Positions 11,690-21,620 of a stretch of DNA of 64,000 bases are shown here, piece by piece. The position numbers were made by a program, and so were the translations under genes. The stretch is from Strigamia acuminata (lineage: Eukaryota > Arthropoda > Chilopoda > Geophilomorpha > Linotaeniidae), in NCBI GenBank assembly GCA_949358305.1, contig OX442314.1, forward strand, positions 57,359,369 to 57,423,368, in the 5' to 3' direction. Below the pieces are notes generated by a model. That model was given only the letters and a program-made list of their open reading frames with translations, was not told where the DNA came from and did no database searches. Each line of letters opens with the position of its first letter. Position 1 is the stretch's first letter.

Positions 11690-12033
11690 GCTGGCCGGAG
11701 AGGAAGATTATGTGCGTTCTCAAGTCAATCCTCGTATTATAGCGTCTTTAAATTATTTGCGCTCACTGTCAGTTGTGCCAAAAAGTTACATGAACAGGAT
11801 GTCAGAATTAAGTAAAAGCGCATTATCGAACGAGCAGTTGGTAAAGTTATGTATAAACCTAGAACGGACCTGTCTTTCATTTCGCAAGAAGCATCTTGTG
11901 ATACTTGATTCAGTTCAGTAAGTATTTCATTTTATATTAATATTAAATTGATATAATATTGTTATTTTTTCTTATTAGGTGCGATAGATGTGCTCATGAG
12001 ATCATAGCTGGTGAACATTTACGACCCGTATAG
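11690..12033 (+). CDS. Two-exon gene fragment with a CxxC at its end, unknown function
   Basis: Exon 1 is open to 11917 and is followed by GTAAGT. A 61-bp intron (11918-11978) ends in TTTTTTCTTATTAG. Splicing keeps the frame open from exon 1 into exon 2 (11979-12033), which encodes CDRCAHEI and then stops at TAG. The exon 1 product is helical-looking, with many Leu, Ser and Lys, and I do not recognise it. The 5' boundary is uncertain: upstream (11504-11690) is a GC/AT-mixed block repeating GCGCAAATTTG. The splice signals and the continuous frame argue for a genuine exon pair; whether the gene is alive is unknown. Confidence 0.45.
11918..11978 (+). other. Predicted 61-bp GT-AG intron
   Basis: The donor A|GTAAGT and an acceptor with a pyrimidine run ending TTATTAG flank a short AT-rich insert. 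Removing it joins two open frames in phase. Confidence 0.5.
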
Positions 12034-12299
12034 TTTGTAATTAACTAATTATCAACGAAGTGCAAACTCCGGCCGCACGCTGCGAATCGTGTTTTTAAGT
12101 CAAATTAATTGGTTTTAATTTTAGACTGATTTTGGTGATCTGATGGGAGCAGGAGCAATTAGAGTACTTCAATAGAGAAGAAAACAACAACTACCGGACC
12201 ATATTTACTTTAACAAAAAATTTTTTCTATATACAATATATTTTAACTAATGTCCATTGTTATACTTGTATATGATCATAATATCAAACCTAGCAGCAT

Positions 12300-12805
12300 T
12301 TACGATTTTAAATTACAGCACAATCATCCAGTGGAACTGGCAGACGGTACTGTACACAGGGGAGTATAGCTCGCAGCCCCACACAACAGTTTAACCACAC
12401 GAGGTACTACTCGCAAACACACTGTATTGGCACCATTACCGCGGAAATCAGCTAGCCAAACACTTGGTTCTACTTGCGCCAACTACATGCTCTTTACCAA
12501 GCATGCAGACTGTTTTGGCACCATCAGGTGATGGAACCAATCTCGTACAGTAACAGTGCTACTAACAGTAACTGAATGTTTTGGTATCGCACATGGCTCT
12601 CTTGTCTTGCCAGGAGAATACCGTATGCACATGGCCGGTACGCTCGGCGAGACTGTCGACGAAAACATTAGCATCTCGACCTACACCTTCAATTGGCGGA
12701 ATGCATCGTTCGGCAGAACCATGCCCGGGTTTCAAGAGACTATACCATCAACAAGAAACCAATAAAACCAAAACCAGAACTGCTTTACTTCCTGTTGTCA
12801 GGAAA
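12300..12805 (-). repeat. Diverged LTR relic related to the tandem Ty3 element
   Basis: Read on the minus strand, this aligns in order with positions about 24545-25080 of the tandem element's LTR. Shared blocks include CCTGACAACAGGAAG, then AGTAGCACTGTTACTG, GAGATTG followed by TCCATCACCTGATGGTG, CAGTCTGCATGC, and AGTACCTCG-like segments. There are many substitutions and small indels, so this insertion is much older. The relic is truncated next to the GGGTGGTTC terminus at 12809. Confidence 0.65.
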
Positions 12806-12808
12806 TAT

Positions 12809-13060
12809 ACAGGGTGGTTCAAAAAGTCTGGTTCACAGTAAATAATTCCCAAACCGTTCTAGATGTTGATTCAGCAAAATTATTGTAAGGGTAGCATGTT
12901 GGGGGAAATCCAATTATGACATCCAATTTGACCTCTGAGGTCATCTTCAAGGTCATCCATATTGTAACTCGAGAACCGTGACAGTTAGAGCAAAAAGGTG
13001 AATTAGAAAGTTGTAGAGCATCATGCAATTAGTGTAGAACTGTTCTTAAAAAAATTATTT
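12809..13060 (+). repeat. DNA-transposon-like relic with a CAGGGTGG terminus
   Basis: It starts CAGGGTGGTTCAAAAAG and resembles 10598-10860 in its inner AAAGTTGTAGAGCA block. It encodes no transposase, and the matching right terminus was not found. Confidence 0.35.
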
Positions 13061-13339
13061 CTTAGGGAAAGGGTTTTGAGAAAAAAGGTCTGAAACATTG
13101 GCCTACTCAGCATTACAGTATAACTCTGCTTTGTAACCTTAAACTATTGAGGCAACCAAGTTAATCCTCAATTAGGACACTTTATTGGGTCATACTTGTA
13201 AGTGGAGAGAGGAAATACAAAAGAAAGGAAATAATTTATTTTGGAAATACATTCCACATGATAGTTTTAGGTTACAAAGCTGAGTAGACTAACATTTCAA
13301 ACCCTACTGTGAGTTGGACTCCTTTTAGGATTATAGTCA

Positions 13340-14570
13340 AAGAACTTAATCCAAAGTGTGTCCTGCGTATCCATTTCCTATAGTGGACCTAGTAGAAGAC
13401 TATGTCATAGGTATCCAATTCCTATCTCCCAGGATTGGATGGATTAGAGTGACCAGTGATCCCATTGGATCGCTGGGCAGTCCATTCTTCACCTTGAGTA
13501 TATATTCCCTTGTAAAACGGATATAGCTCGCTCTTGTTTTGTTTCTGTTTCTGATTGTCTACTTGAGCACTTACTTGTATATACACTTCGCTGCATGCTA
13601 ACATTCCGTTACAGAGCCGAGTATGGACTTAGTTCCCGTTTACATTGCCCGCCTCTTCATGCCAACATTCCGTTGTAGAAACAGTAAGTATACTTGTTAT
13701 TTAAGTGTAGAATCTAGAGTAGGATAAAACCCACAGACGCCCTCCCTCCCGCTTCATGCCAACATCCCGTTGTAGAATGTAGAATCTAGAGTGGAGTAAT
13801 TCACAGACACATTATTTGCGTAGCCGAGTGGAGTTATTTCCCGGTAATGGCATAACCTTTCCTTGTGAGAAACATTCCTGATTCAATTCGTTTGTTGGTT
13901 GATGGAACATTTTAAGCCTAGCTTGATGTTGATTGCACTTGGGGCAATAAATAGTTCGGCGCTATTTTTAATCTATCTTTTATTTTTCATGACTTTGAAG
14001 TATGCAGTAATTTCCAGAACTCATGTTAAGTCACCCACATATAAATCTTAATTATAAGATGAGTAACTTGTGATTGTGATGCGAAACCATTTCGAAGAAC
14101 CAACTTTCGATATAATAGCATGGTAAATTGTAATCTAAATTTACATAAATATTTACCGCTAAATAGTTTCACCATTCTTATAAACTTGTTGTAATTATTA
14201 TTATAATTACAAGCGATACGATGTGTGTGGCGATGCGGGAAAGTCGACCGCATATCTAGGATATAAATCACCCAGCCTAACCATTACAACCTTTTTAGAA
14301 CCAACCAGAACCATTTAGAAGTTAGAACCATTCGAATCCAGTTTAGATGACATCTTTTACGTCACGGTAATAAGAACGCTAAATATTCTTATTACCAGAC
14401 TGAAAACCTCATTTGATATTATTTTAGGGCTAAAAGCCACCATTTTGAATAGTTTAACTTGCGGCATTTCGACCATTTGTCGATCTAGTATTTATATAAT
14501 TCGCACTCGGAATAAATTGTCAGATGTTTTGAGAAAACATACAAATTTCCCATTTTTACACTTTACATTT
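13340..14570 (+). repeat. Second diverged LTR relic of the tandem Ty3 family
   Basis: The block near 13365 (GTATCCATTTCCT, later GTATCCAATTCC) matches the LTR near 24412. The block at 14405-14460 (ATTATTTTAGGGCT, then AGCCA, then ATAGTTTAACTTG) matches the LTR near 25590-25640, and AATAAAT...GTTTTGAGAAA follows in both. The spacing between these blocks is about 1040 bp here and 1180 bp in the LTR. The middle is poorly conserved. It contains three units with CATGC(C/T)AACAT(C/T)CCGTT. Confidence 0.5.
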
Positions 14571-14852
14571 CACACTAGTTCACACTTTAATTTGTTAGCA
14601 ATTGTTATCTCGAGCAGTCATTGGCACAACGTTTTACTTCGATGTGATAAAATAAATGAAAATGGATCAACCGTAGCTCTACTGGAAAATGAATGCATTT
14701 CAGTCGTTTTGGTTCCTTGTCCAATCAAAACCACGGTGGAAATTCGCATCCACAACCAAGTAATTTTCCGGACCGTCATCACTCGCTTACATTTCGGCGG
14801 CGACATCCAATTGGATCCGACAGCTCGTGCCGCAACGTCGGCTGTAAAGTAA
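14571..14852 (+). CDS. Open frame of unknown function after an LTR relic
   Basis: An open frame covers the end of the LTR relic and continues to a TAA at 14850-14852. The last ~70 codons have protein-like composition (Val, Ile and Thr rich, ending GGDIQLDPTARAA). If the relic were once a full element this would be its leader, so the frame could be a host fragment or chance. No family is recognised. Confidence 0.2.
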   Translation, partial: HTSSHFNLLAIVISSSHWHNVLLRCDKINENGSTVALLENECISVVLVPCPIKTTVEIRIHNQVIFRTVITRLHFGGDIQLDPTARAATSAVK

Positions 14853-15137
14853 CATTTAGTATCAACTCAAAACAGATTCAAGAATAGTTTGCAGTTTTGC
14901 ATGGGAATTATTGTTATTTTCTGGTCTACTTAAATCCCAACATCTTCGTATAAAGAATTTATTTTGATCAAATTTTTTGGGATCTGTGTAGCGGTATGCA
15001 ATTATACCCTAATTGTTAACAAAAAGAATTAAAAATAGTTAAAAATTATGCGGAAATAATACTTTTATTTTATACTCAAAATTCCATAAAAGACAGTCAT
15101 AAAAACTAAGCATTATTTAAGTTTTCTAAATGGTGTT

Positions 15138-15556
15138 TTAAGGTTTGTTAGTAAAGAACTCAGTAACTATTTGGTCTGCAATATCAATTGAGACAAGAGG
15201 TTGAGAAATGTTCATGGTTCTGTATGTCTTTAAACATCTATTAGCTCTTTTCACCTCAATCCTAACACTAGTAATTTTTCTCGTGTTAAGTACATCATGC
15301 TCAGGCATTTGAACATCTCTCTTTTTCATAAATGTGGGTGAATATTCAATTCTATTTCATGGGATAAGAAGTCTTTAATTTGAAATTCCTTGTCTGCCAT
15401 CACATTGTGCATTTCCTCGTGGTAATGTAAATACAAATATGTTTGTAAAAAGTTTTCACAACCACCTAAAAACATTCTATATGAACAGAAAACTGAATAA
15501 GCGAGTAGATGATCTATGCTTCTATGCAAATTAGATTCTTTATCAAATATGCACAA
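15138..15556 (-). pseudogene. HARBI1-like (DDE_Tnp_4) transposase remnant
   Basis: Two minus-strand frames overlap near 15326-15329 and follow on from each other after a frameshift. The first has NVMADKEFQIKDFL and LNIHPHL, matching the family pattern in which the second catalytic Asp lies in the ADKGF segment. The second has TRKITSVRIEVKRANRCLK, matching the family block R-I-H-V-E-R that carries the catalytic Glu, and then ADQIVTEFFTNKP. Here the Glu position reads Lys. The frameshift and the lost Glu make it inactive. No terminal inverted repeats were identified. Confidence 0.78.
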
Positions 15557-15723
15557 ACAGAAAAACAGACAATTAAAAGGTATGAAAATCTTAGATAAAG
15601 ATGTAAAGTGTACTGCTTTTAAATACGTGGATTGTAAACTCCCAAACTAAAAATAATATCTTTTATACAGTTTTGTTGAAAAGTGAATGTGTGCTTAAAA
15701 AACTGTATGGAAATGGCTTGTGT

Positions 15724-16031
15724 TGTTCCCAGCTTTCCTGAGGGAGGAGAAAGTGTTGTACAAACTCATGTGTTCAATTACAATTCTATTTATCTCAATT
15801 TGTGTGTTTTATTTTACTATTTTCATTTCTATTTCAATGTATTTCAATTCCATTCCTATTCGAGTGCCTTAGATTCCAATGTTTCTTGTTCCTTTCTAAT
15901 TCAATTGTTTTCCATTCAAGTTAATTCAATGTTTGTTTAAATTGCTCTCATTGATTGTTTTGCAATTGAGGGGATACTGGAGTGTTTTGCACTCCATTCC
16001 TGTCATTTGTTTTCTGTATTATTTTGTCCCG
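15724..16031 (+). repeat. Dispersed ~310-bp T-rich repeat, copy 1
   Basis: This is nearly identical to 19123-19438 in the same orientation. Both start near CCCAGCTTTCCTGAGGGAGG and end at TGTATTATTTTGTC. A purine tract (GAGGGAGGAGAAAG) at the left is followed by a T-rich body, which resembles a polypurine tract plus a start of an LTR, but no terminus pair was confirmed. Confidence 0.75.
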
Positions 16032-17159
16032 CGACGTTGCGAGATTGCGTAATCACGTGAAAATTGGAATGAATTGGGAGAAAGGTACTAAGCGTGAGTG
16101 GGCACTTGTGTTTATTTTTCTTGTGTTTGTTTGGATTTTTGAATAAAATTTTTTTTTCTTTCTTTTTTCTTTTGGAGAAGTTAAAAGTGTTGGAGGGTGC
16201 TGCGATCCGGGTTATTATCGCACTTATTTCTAATAAATAAGCACGAAACCGCAGGTGAATGCTTAACAAGACTTATATCGCGGCCGAAACTTGTCTAGGG
16301 TTAAGTTTATGGAAATAAAGGCACAATTTAATATGGTAATAAAAATCACACAAATATTTATTCTTTAAATTACAATATATATTAAAAATGATTAGAAATA
16401 TCACAGAATGCGACAAGTCGCAAGAATAAATGAGCGGGAACAATGGAAGGGCTTGCAACGACTGTTGCAAGCTACAAAGCGCTAAAATGGCGCTTAAACA
16501 ACACACAGTTGTTAGGCGAAGGCAAAGTGTCTTCGTTCTCTGAACTCACGAACGATGGTCGAAGACGATGGTTCTCGTGGGCTCCTTCTACGGCTTGTGC
16601 GACGGCTCGGCGGCGGTGGTTGACGGCTGTAGGCGTCTGGTCCAGGTACGATGGCGATGGTTGCCGTTCGCGCGGCAACGATGGCGATGGTTCACTTGGA
16701 TCAGGAAACTTCTTCTTTTCGATAGCTGGAATTAGCGACGGCTAATTCAAGCTGAATTGCTGGCTTTGTGCTTTGGGTGACACAAAGATAGCAGATGAAA
16801 CTGAGTTACAACGGTCCTCTATCAATACGTATTGTCGGAGCAAATATCGCAGTGATGTTGAGGTTGTTGTTGTATTTTTCAGAGTCTTGATTTGAGCCAA
16901 GGCGCGAGCCCAGCACGCTTCAATATTGCGCAGAAAACCTGCGCACTTAGCTCAAATGGGTGCAACTAGTGGTTATTACACCATATTGCACCATAACGGC
17001 TAATAACCGTTTTCACCCCGGACAACCTGGGGTGATATGTGCCTAGAGAGGATTTCTCCCCTCGGTCACATGATCTGACTTGGCGTGTGCCACAGTCAAA
17101 TTAATTAGAAGACAATTAATTTTATCTTCTAAGTTGGTGAATATTTTGAGATCACCACA
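16032..17159. other. Repeat-derived spacer, no supported gene
   Basis: Short GC-rich frames around 16443-16745 come from simple GGCGATGG-like repeats. The segment near 16800 (ACGGTCCTCTATCAATAC) has a match near 10245, so part of this stretch belongs to another dispersed family. Confidence 0.4.
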
Positions 17160-17890
17160 AGGGTTTGACCAATTATTAATAATAATTATATAATTTTAAA
17201 ATATTTATTCAGTGTAGAAGAATGAGATCACTTGACAACTATCTGCGTGCAGCCGCCGCCGCCGACATCCGACTCCGACCGCCCACCGATGACGTCAGAC
17301 AACGATGACCGGTCGCGAGACAACGATGATGGCGCGCGAGCAGGACCTACGTGCACCCATCAGAGGCCAGCACACGCCAGACGAGGCCGAGGTAGAAGCC
17401 GAGGCGCAGCACCGGCTGAATCAGAAGAACGGGTTCAACCACCTAGAACCTGCAAACAGTAGTATCCTGCAAGAAGTATGGAAAAAAACTAACAGCAAAA
17501 AGTCAAAATACTATTCTGCACAATCTAAATTGAATATGCATCCAACTATAGGAGTTGGATGCGATCATCCAGCGCTTGGTAGACAACAACCAGGCGCTTG
17601 ATGTAATAATTGATGATGGACAAATAGCGAGAGACTTCTTTCAAGGAAGAGTAAACTTAGATAACTAGCTAAACTTGACGGTAATGTGTTAAAGTCAAGT
17701 GATGCGACCCCATCCTCCGATGGATGGGGATGACCAATTAATATGGTGGAATTTGATCCCCAATGCAGTGTGGTTTTTTGACTTCATCGTCAATGGATAG
17801 AGATTGGATTGGCTAGGATTTATGATCCTTAATGCCCTTATGTATTGGTGTTTCATAGTTATCTGAGTAGTTTTTATATTGTTAAGGTTA
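17160..17890 (+). repeat. Gene-bearing duplication, copy 1
   Basis: The left part (17160-17548) matches 20627-21105 and the right part (17765-17890) matches 21258-21380. The middle differs: here the sequence switches after CCAACTATAG to a piece also found at 18665-18716. The left part carries an open frame (17305-17601) with a charged, Gln/Glu-rich stretch followed by a Lys/Ser-rich WKKTNSKKSKYYSAQ segment. Confidence 0.6.
17552..17668 (+). pseudogene. Fused exon copy (ELDAIIQRLV...)
   Basis: A 38-codon frame ending in TAG. Its first 18 residues repeat, with one change (VDNNQ against VDDNQ), the end of the exon at 18545-18739. The last 20 residues differ. Because the two sequences part company exactly at GCTTGATGT, this looks like a spliced (processed) copy joined to a further exon, although a recombination joint is equally possible. 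Confidence 0.4.
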
Positions 17891-18083
17891 GACTCTTCTA
17901 GAATTAAAAGTTTGACATCTTTGTTTTTAGTTGTGCTTGTGGTTAGATTTCTTTAGGGATATGTGGTCAGAACTTAGTACATTTAGCTACTATTGCCTGT
18001 GGGACAAAATCCAACCACCAGCTTAGCTTTTTTGGTTAGATTTGTTAGTTTAATTAGGAAGTGTTGCCAGATTCTTTTTATAC

Positions 18084-18164
18084 TACCGGGTGGCCCACAT
18101 AAAAGCGGCCCGAAAATGTGTGTATGTAATATTATGGGGCCGCTTTTATGTGGGCCACCCGGTA
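18084..18164. mobile_element. 77-bp palindromic MITE with TA target duplication
   Basis: Two perfect 28-base inverted arms, each including the flanking TA, lie at 18084-18111 and 18137-18164 around a 25-base AT-rich loop. Inside the TA the arms start CCGGGTGGCCCAC. This fits a Tc1/mariner-style miniature element, but no parent transposase is in the window. The perfect arms suggest recent insertion. Confidence 0.7.
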
Positions 18165-18544
18165 CCTAGCATCAATCCCTCATGAATGACATTATTTACA
18201 GATAATTCATGGATCTCTTACATTAAACTGTCACATTTGTCATTATATAGAGATAATTTGTAGATCTCTTACATAAAACAATCACATTTGTCATTTTATA
18301 TAACTAAAGAGTGGATTTTTTTACTTAAAATTGTTATACATGGTATTTTAATAAGCTAATTAGAATATGAATCATTGCATCTCAGTTCTTAAATTTAATT
18401 AATATATTTTATTATATATTCCACTTATCTATGTTAATAAAGAAAATTAATTAGACGTCTAAAAGATCTATACTTGGAATTAATAAATAAGGATAATGAT
18501 CAAGAACTAAATTAATATTTCACCTTTATTGATTGTTTTTATAG

Positions 18545-18739
18545 AATGACATTCAGTATAGCGTCAATGAAGAAGGCGGGTATTGTTTCAGCAAGAAAGA
18601 TGTGGATCTCCTCACGCTTTTGCGTGCCCGTTTTTGTGCCATTCAGGCAAGAGTGGTGCGAGGAGAGTTGGATGCGATCATCCAGCGCTTGGTGGACGAC
18701 AACCAGGCGCTTGATGTCGTACGAAATTTGAATATTTAA
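18545..18739 (+). CDS. Exon-like coding segment of unknown function
   Basis: It begins directly after a good 3' splice site (TTGTTTTTATAG) and stays open to a TAA at 18737-18739. There is no ATG at the start, so it is an internal or last exon. The product is balanced and helical (KKDVDLLTLLRARF, then ARVVRGELDAIIQRLVDDNQ). Part of it is duplicated at 17552-17605. The open frame most apparent with an ATG in this place is a shadow of this one. No family is recognised. Confidence 0.45.
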   Translation, partial: NDIQYSVNEEGGYCFSKKDVDLLTLLRARFCAIQARVVRGELDAIIQRLVDDNQALDVVRNLNI

Positions 18740-18961
18740 ATTTAATTTAAATATTTAGAAAATAAATAGTGTTTACAGGCACACTGTCTACACTATTCCT
18801 TTCGCAAAAGACCAAAGGCACACTGTCTACACTATTCCTTTCGCTGAAATTCAAGCAAATTATACTTCGACATTTTTGAGAACCAGTAAGTTTTAAAATA
18901 AATTTAAAATACTTTTAATATTTTTAATATCATTATTTTTAATCGTTTTAAATATTTTCAG

Positions 18962-19121
18962 ATGGCTGCGGGATTACCTCGCCGAGTATATCAACTTGAC
19001 CACGAGAACTTATTGACCAAGCCTGAAATTCGGAGTTGTTTCTCGACTTTCGGAAAAATCATAAAAATCAGAATGATTACCGGCCAAAAAAGTGGAAAAT
19101 TCCAATTCCAATCAGCAAAGA
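18962..19121 (+). CDS. RRM-like exon fragment interrupted by a repeat
   Basis: The ATG follows immediately after a TTTTCAG splice site. The short product has the start of an RNA-recognition-motif pattern: VYQLDHENLLTKPEIRSCF and then STFGKIIKIRMITG, with the second strand-like segment KSGKFQFQSAKS. RRM domains bind single-stranded RNA. The aromatic RNP1 motif is not complete before the ~310-bp repeat begins at 19123, so the domain is truncated. Identity as RRM is tentative. Confidence 0.35.
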
Positions 19122-19122
19122 G

Positions 19123-19438
19123 TGTTCCCAGCTTTCCTGAGGGAGGAGAAAGAGCTGTACGAACTCATGTGTTCAATTACAATTTCATTTATCTCAATTT
19201 GTGCGTTTTATTTTACTATTTTCATTTCTATTTCAATGTATTTCAATTCCATTCCTATTCGAGTGCCTTAGATTCCAATGTTTCTTGTTCCTTTCTAATT
19301 CAATTGTTTTCCATTCAAGTTAATTCAATGTTCAATGTTTGTTTAAATTGCTCTCCTCGATTGTTTCGCAATTGAGGGGATACTGGAGTGTTTTGCACTC
19401 CATTCCTTTCCTTTGTTTTCTGTATTATTTTGTCACGC
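19123..19438 (+). repeat. Dispersed ~310-bp T-rich repeat, copy 2
   Basis: Same orientation and nearly the same sequence as 15724-16031, with small differences such as an 8-base repeat of TTCAATG and AGAGCTGTACG in place of AGTGTTGTACA near the left end. It truncates the RRM-like exon. Confidence 0.75.
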
Positions 19439-19703
19439 GGATCTTACACGTGTCGCACCACCTGTGTTTCTTATGCAAATAAACATTCATGCAAATTTCC
19501 TACAACCGACTGGTCACTTCTCAAACACCATCCAAGTAGCATTGTTGGTTTAAAAGTTAAGAGTTGTAAAACAGTGATGCAACAACGTCACTTGAATTTA
19601 ACATGTTTCATTGAATTCGTCACATCAATTACTTAGATTCATAATCAAAAGTTTTTTAAATAAACATGATTGTTAAATAATTCACCTGGTAGGTGTTCGG
19701 CAG

Positions 19704-19862
19704 GACACCCTGTATAATGTCGAAGTGAAAGATTTATATTTAAATCAGTATTTCCCATACTATTCATTCTGGAGTGGAGCAATGCTTGATGGTGCAACTA
19801 GAGATACAAATAATTCTGTGGAAAACTGGTTCAACAATGCGTACGCGGCTCCACCTCCTTAA
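19704..19862 (+). CDS. Exon-like segment with WSGAMLDGATRD motif
   Basis: An open frame without an ATG follows a CGGCAG that could be a splice site and ends at a TAA (19860-19862). The product contains YYSFWSGAMLDGATRD and then SVENWFNNAY, which resembles segments of large uncharacterised arthropod proteins in which this block follows an NTCxxD block. Such a block is seen at 21160-21200. I infer that both are pieces of one multi-exon gene family. The function is unknown. Confidence 0.4.
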   Translation, partial: DTLYNVEVKDLYLNQYFPYYSFWSGAMLDGATRDTNNSVENWFNNAYAAPPP

Positions 19863-20157
19863 TCCTCGCCTTCTGCCGGACTCTGCCCTCATGGACTGAG
19901 TTTCGTAATTTGTTTAGTGAATTTTTTATTGTAATTCGAGCTTTGAATTTTACATGTTATCATTACATTTGAATTAATTGTTTGAGTAATTGCTCCCTTG
20001 GTTGGTTCCCAATTAAGGGGATGATGGAGTGTTCTAACTCCATTTTTACATTCTTGTTATTTTGTGACGCTCTTGACCCTGGGAGCGCCCCCTGTACCTT
20101 TTAGTTAAAAATAAACCACTCTTGTTAATTCTACACATCCAACATGTTGCTTCCTTG

Positions 20158-20326
20158 ACTCTCTCCATTGCATCGATTTTTCATCTTTGTACATCGCGAT
20201 AGAGAACACATCAATCTGCGCAGCGATGAATGGGGTGCAAATGAACCGGGCTACTATTTATTCGCTGTAGGCTCTGTAAAAGTGTTTTATGATGATTTCA
20301 GTAGCAAAATAAGAGCAAATGTTTAA
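20158..20326 (+). CDS. 3'-terminal exon-like fragment
   Basis: The frame is open from about 20158 to a TAA at 20324-20326. The product (with NLRSDEWGANEPGYYLFAVG and VKVFYDDFSSKI) has protein-like composition. An AATAAA lies about 20 bases further on, consistent with a polyadenylation signal. There is no ATG start and no recognised family. Confidence 0.3.
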
Positions 20327-20410
20327 AATATTTTGTGGTTTGCTAAATAAATGTGCTTAAGCTTTGGTAAGAGTTTATTGGTCAGTTTTCGTTGCCCCTT
20401 TCACATATTG

Positions 20411-20590
20411 CAGGCTAAGAGGAAGAAGCTCATTGCTCAGTACTTTCATCGTCTCAATGCTCTTAGTGTTCATTTCCTCATGTTGGCGATGTGTGCGCTG
20501 TCACAGGGTTCGTTTCTTTACTTCCAACCACCCATGGTTGTTCTTGCTCACAGTGACCAAAGCGGGAAATACCCATTTGAGAGAGCATGA
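20411..20590 (+). CDS. Possible exon after a strong splice acceptor
   Basis: A pyrimidine-rich CCCCTTTCACATATTGCAG precedes an open frame ending in TGA at about 20588-20590. The product starts with a basic helix (AKRKKLIAQYFHRLNALSV) and a hydrophobic segment. No family is recognised; a chance frame cannot be excluded. Confidence 0.25.
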   Translation, partial: QAKRKKLIAQYFHRLNALSVHFLMLAMCALSQGSFLYFQPPMVVLAHSDQSGKYPFERA

Positions 20591-20626
20591 TTGGGTTTTC
20601 TCCTTGATCTCGCGTTTTGGAGGGTT

Positions 20627-21380
20627 TGACCAATTATTAGTAATAATTATATAATTTTTAAATATTTATTCAGTGTAGAAGAATGAGATCACTTGACAAC
20701 CATCTGCGTGCACTCGGGAGAGGGTCCTCGACCACCGCGAGACAACCATGACTGGTCGCGGAGACAACGATGACAGCGCGCGAGCAGGACCTACGTGCAC
20801 CTATCAGAGGCCGAGGACGACTGGCACCCGGCAGGGGGGTAGAGCAGCACTTGCCGGACCAGCACCCGTATCTGAACCGGTCGGACCAGCACCCGTCGCT
20901 GAACAGGTCGGACCAACACACGCTGGTGAGCACGCCGGACGAAGCCGAGGAGACCGAGGTCGAGGCGTAGCACCGGCTGAATCAGAACGGGTTCAACCAC
21001 CTCGAACCTGCAAACAGTAGTATCCTGCAAGAAGTATGGAAAAAAACTAAAAGCAAAAAGTCAAAATACTATTCTGCACAATCTAAATTGAATATGCATC
21101 CAACTATAGGTACAGACATTTTCATTCCAATTCTTTGGTCTGGTTCTCTTACTGTGGACGATAAAAAAATTAAACTGACCAACACATGTCCAATGGATGG
21201 ATTAATATCAGCTGTAAACTTTGCAATAAATATCTTATCGTATTCCACAGCTGTTTTGCAGTGTGGTTTTTTTACTTCATCCTCAATGGATAGAGATTGG
21301 ATTGGCTAGGATTTATGATCCTTAATGCCCTTATGTATTGGTGTTTCATAGTTATCCGAGTAGTTTTTATATTGTTAAGG
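20627..21380 (+). repeat. Gene-bearing duplication, copy 2
   Basis: Matches 17160-17890 at both ends. Unlike copy 1, it has an extra Pro/Gln-rich segment (four SDQHP-like repeats) and a TAG at 20968-20970 that interrupts the frame which is continuous in copy 1. It also keeps the full coding block after CCAACTATAG. Confidence 0.6.
20971..21309 (+). CDS. Coding block with LTNTCPMDGL motif
   Basis: After the TAG at 20968-20970 the frame is open to a TAG at 21307-21309. The product carries WKKTKSKKSKYYSAQSK, GTDIFIPILWSGSLTVDD, KKIKLTNTCPMDGLISAV. The NTCxxD pattern occurs in uncharacterised arthropod proteins and resembles the region around the active Cys in some papain-fold peptidases, but that link is not shown here. 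It likely belongs to the same gene family as the exon at 19704-19862. Confidence 0.42.
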   Translation, partial: HRLNQNGFNHLEPANSSILQEVWKKTKSKKSKYYSAQSKLNMHPTIGTDIFIPILWSGSLTVDDKKIKLTNTCPMDGLISAVNFAINILSYSTAVLQCGFFTSSSMDRDWIG

Positions 21381-21382
21381 TA

Positions 21383-21620
21383 ATGCTAGGTTCCCACTTG
21401 ACTGAAACAGAGCAGAAAACCCAGTTTTCTGCCCAGTAAATTTTCTGCTATGACGTCACTTCCTCCTAGTTGGGCAGAAAATAGGGAGCAGAAAAAATAG
21501 ACTCTTTTCCTATTTTTTCTGCTGCAGAAAACCCCACAAGCCAATCAGATGATTTTCTGCCCAGTGACGTCATATTGCCCTTTGGTCACTTCTGCAATCT
21601 GTGCAAAATTTAGGCAAAAT
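21383..21620. repeat. MITE-like cluster of GCAGAAAA inverted motifs with two CRE palindromes
   Basis: Eight copies of GCAGAAAA or its complement TTTTCTGC lie within about 160 bp in facing pairs. TGACGTCA occurs near 21450 and near 21563, roughly symmetrical about the cluster centre. The left end (TAGGTTCCCACT) resembles termini of DNA transposons. No target duplication was confirmed. Confidence 0.45.

Noticed and set aside
19690-19715. Transposon terminus (ACACCCTGTATA)
   Set aside because: The bases form part of an open coding frame that starts at 19704, so the resemblance to a GGGTGTCC-type terminus is probably chance.
20971-21309. Calling the NTCPMDG block a peptidase
   Set aside because: Only a short motif resembles a catalytic Cys region; no His or Asp partner is visible in the fragment.
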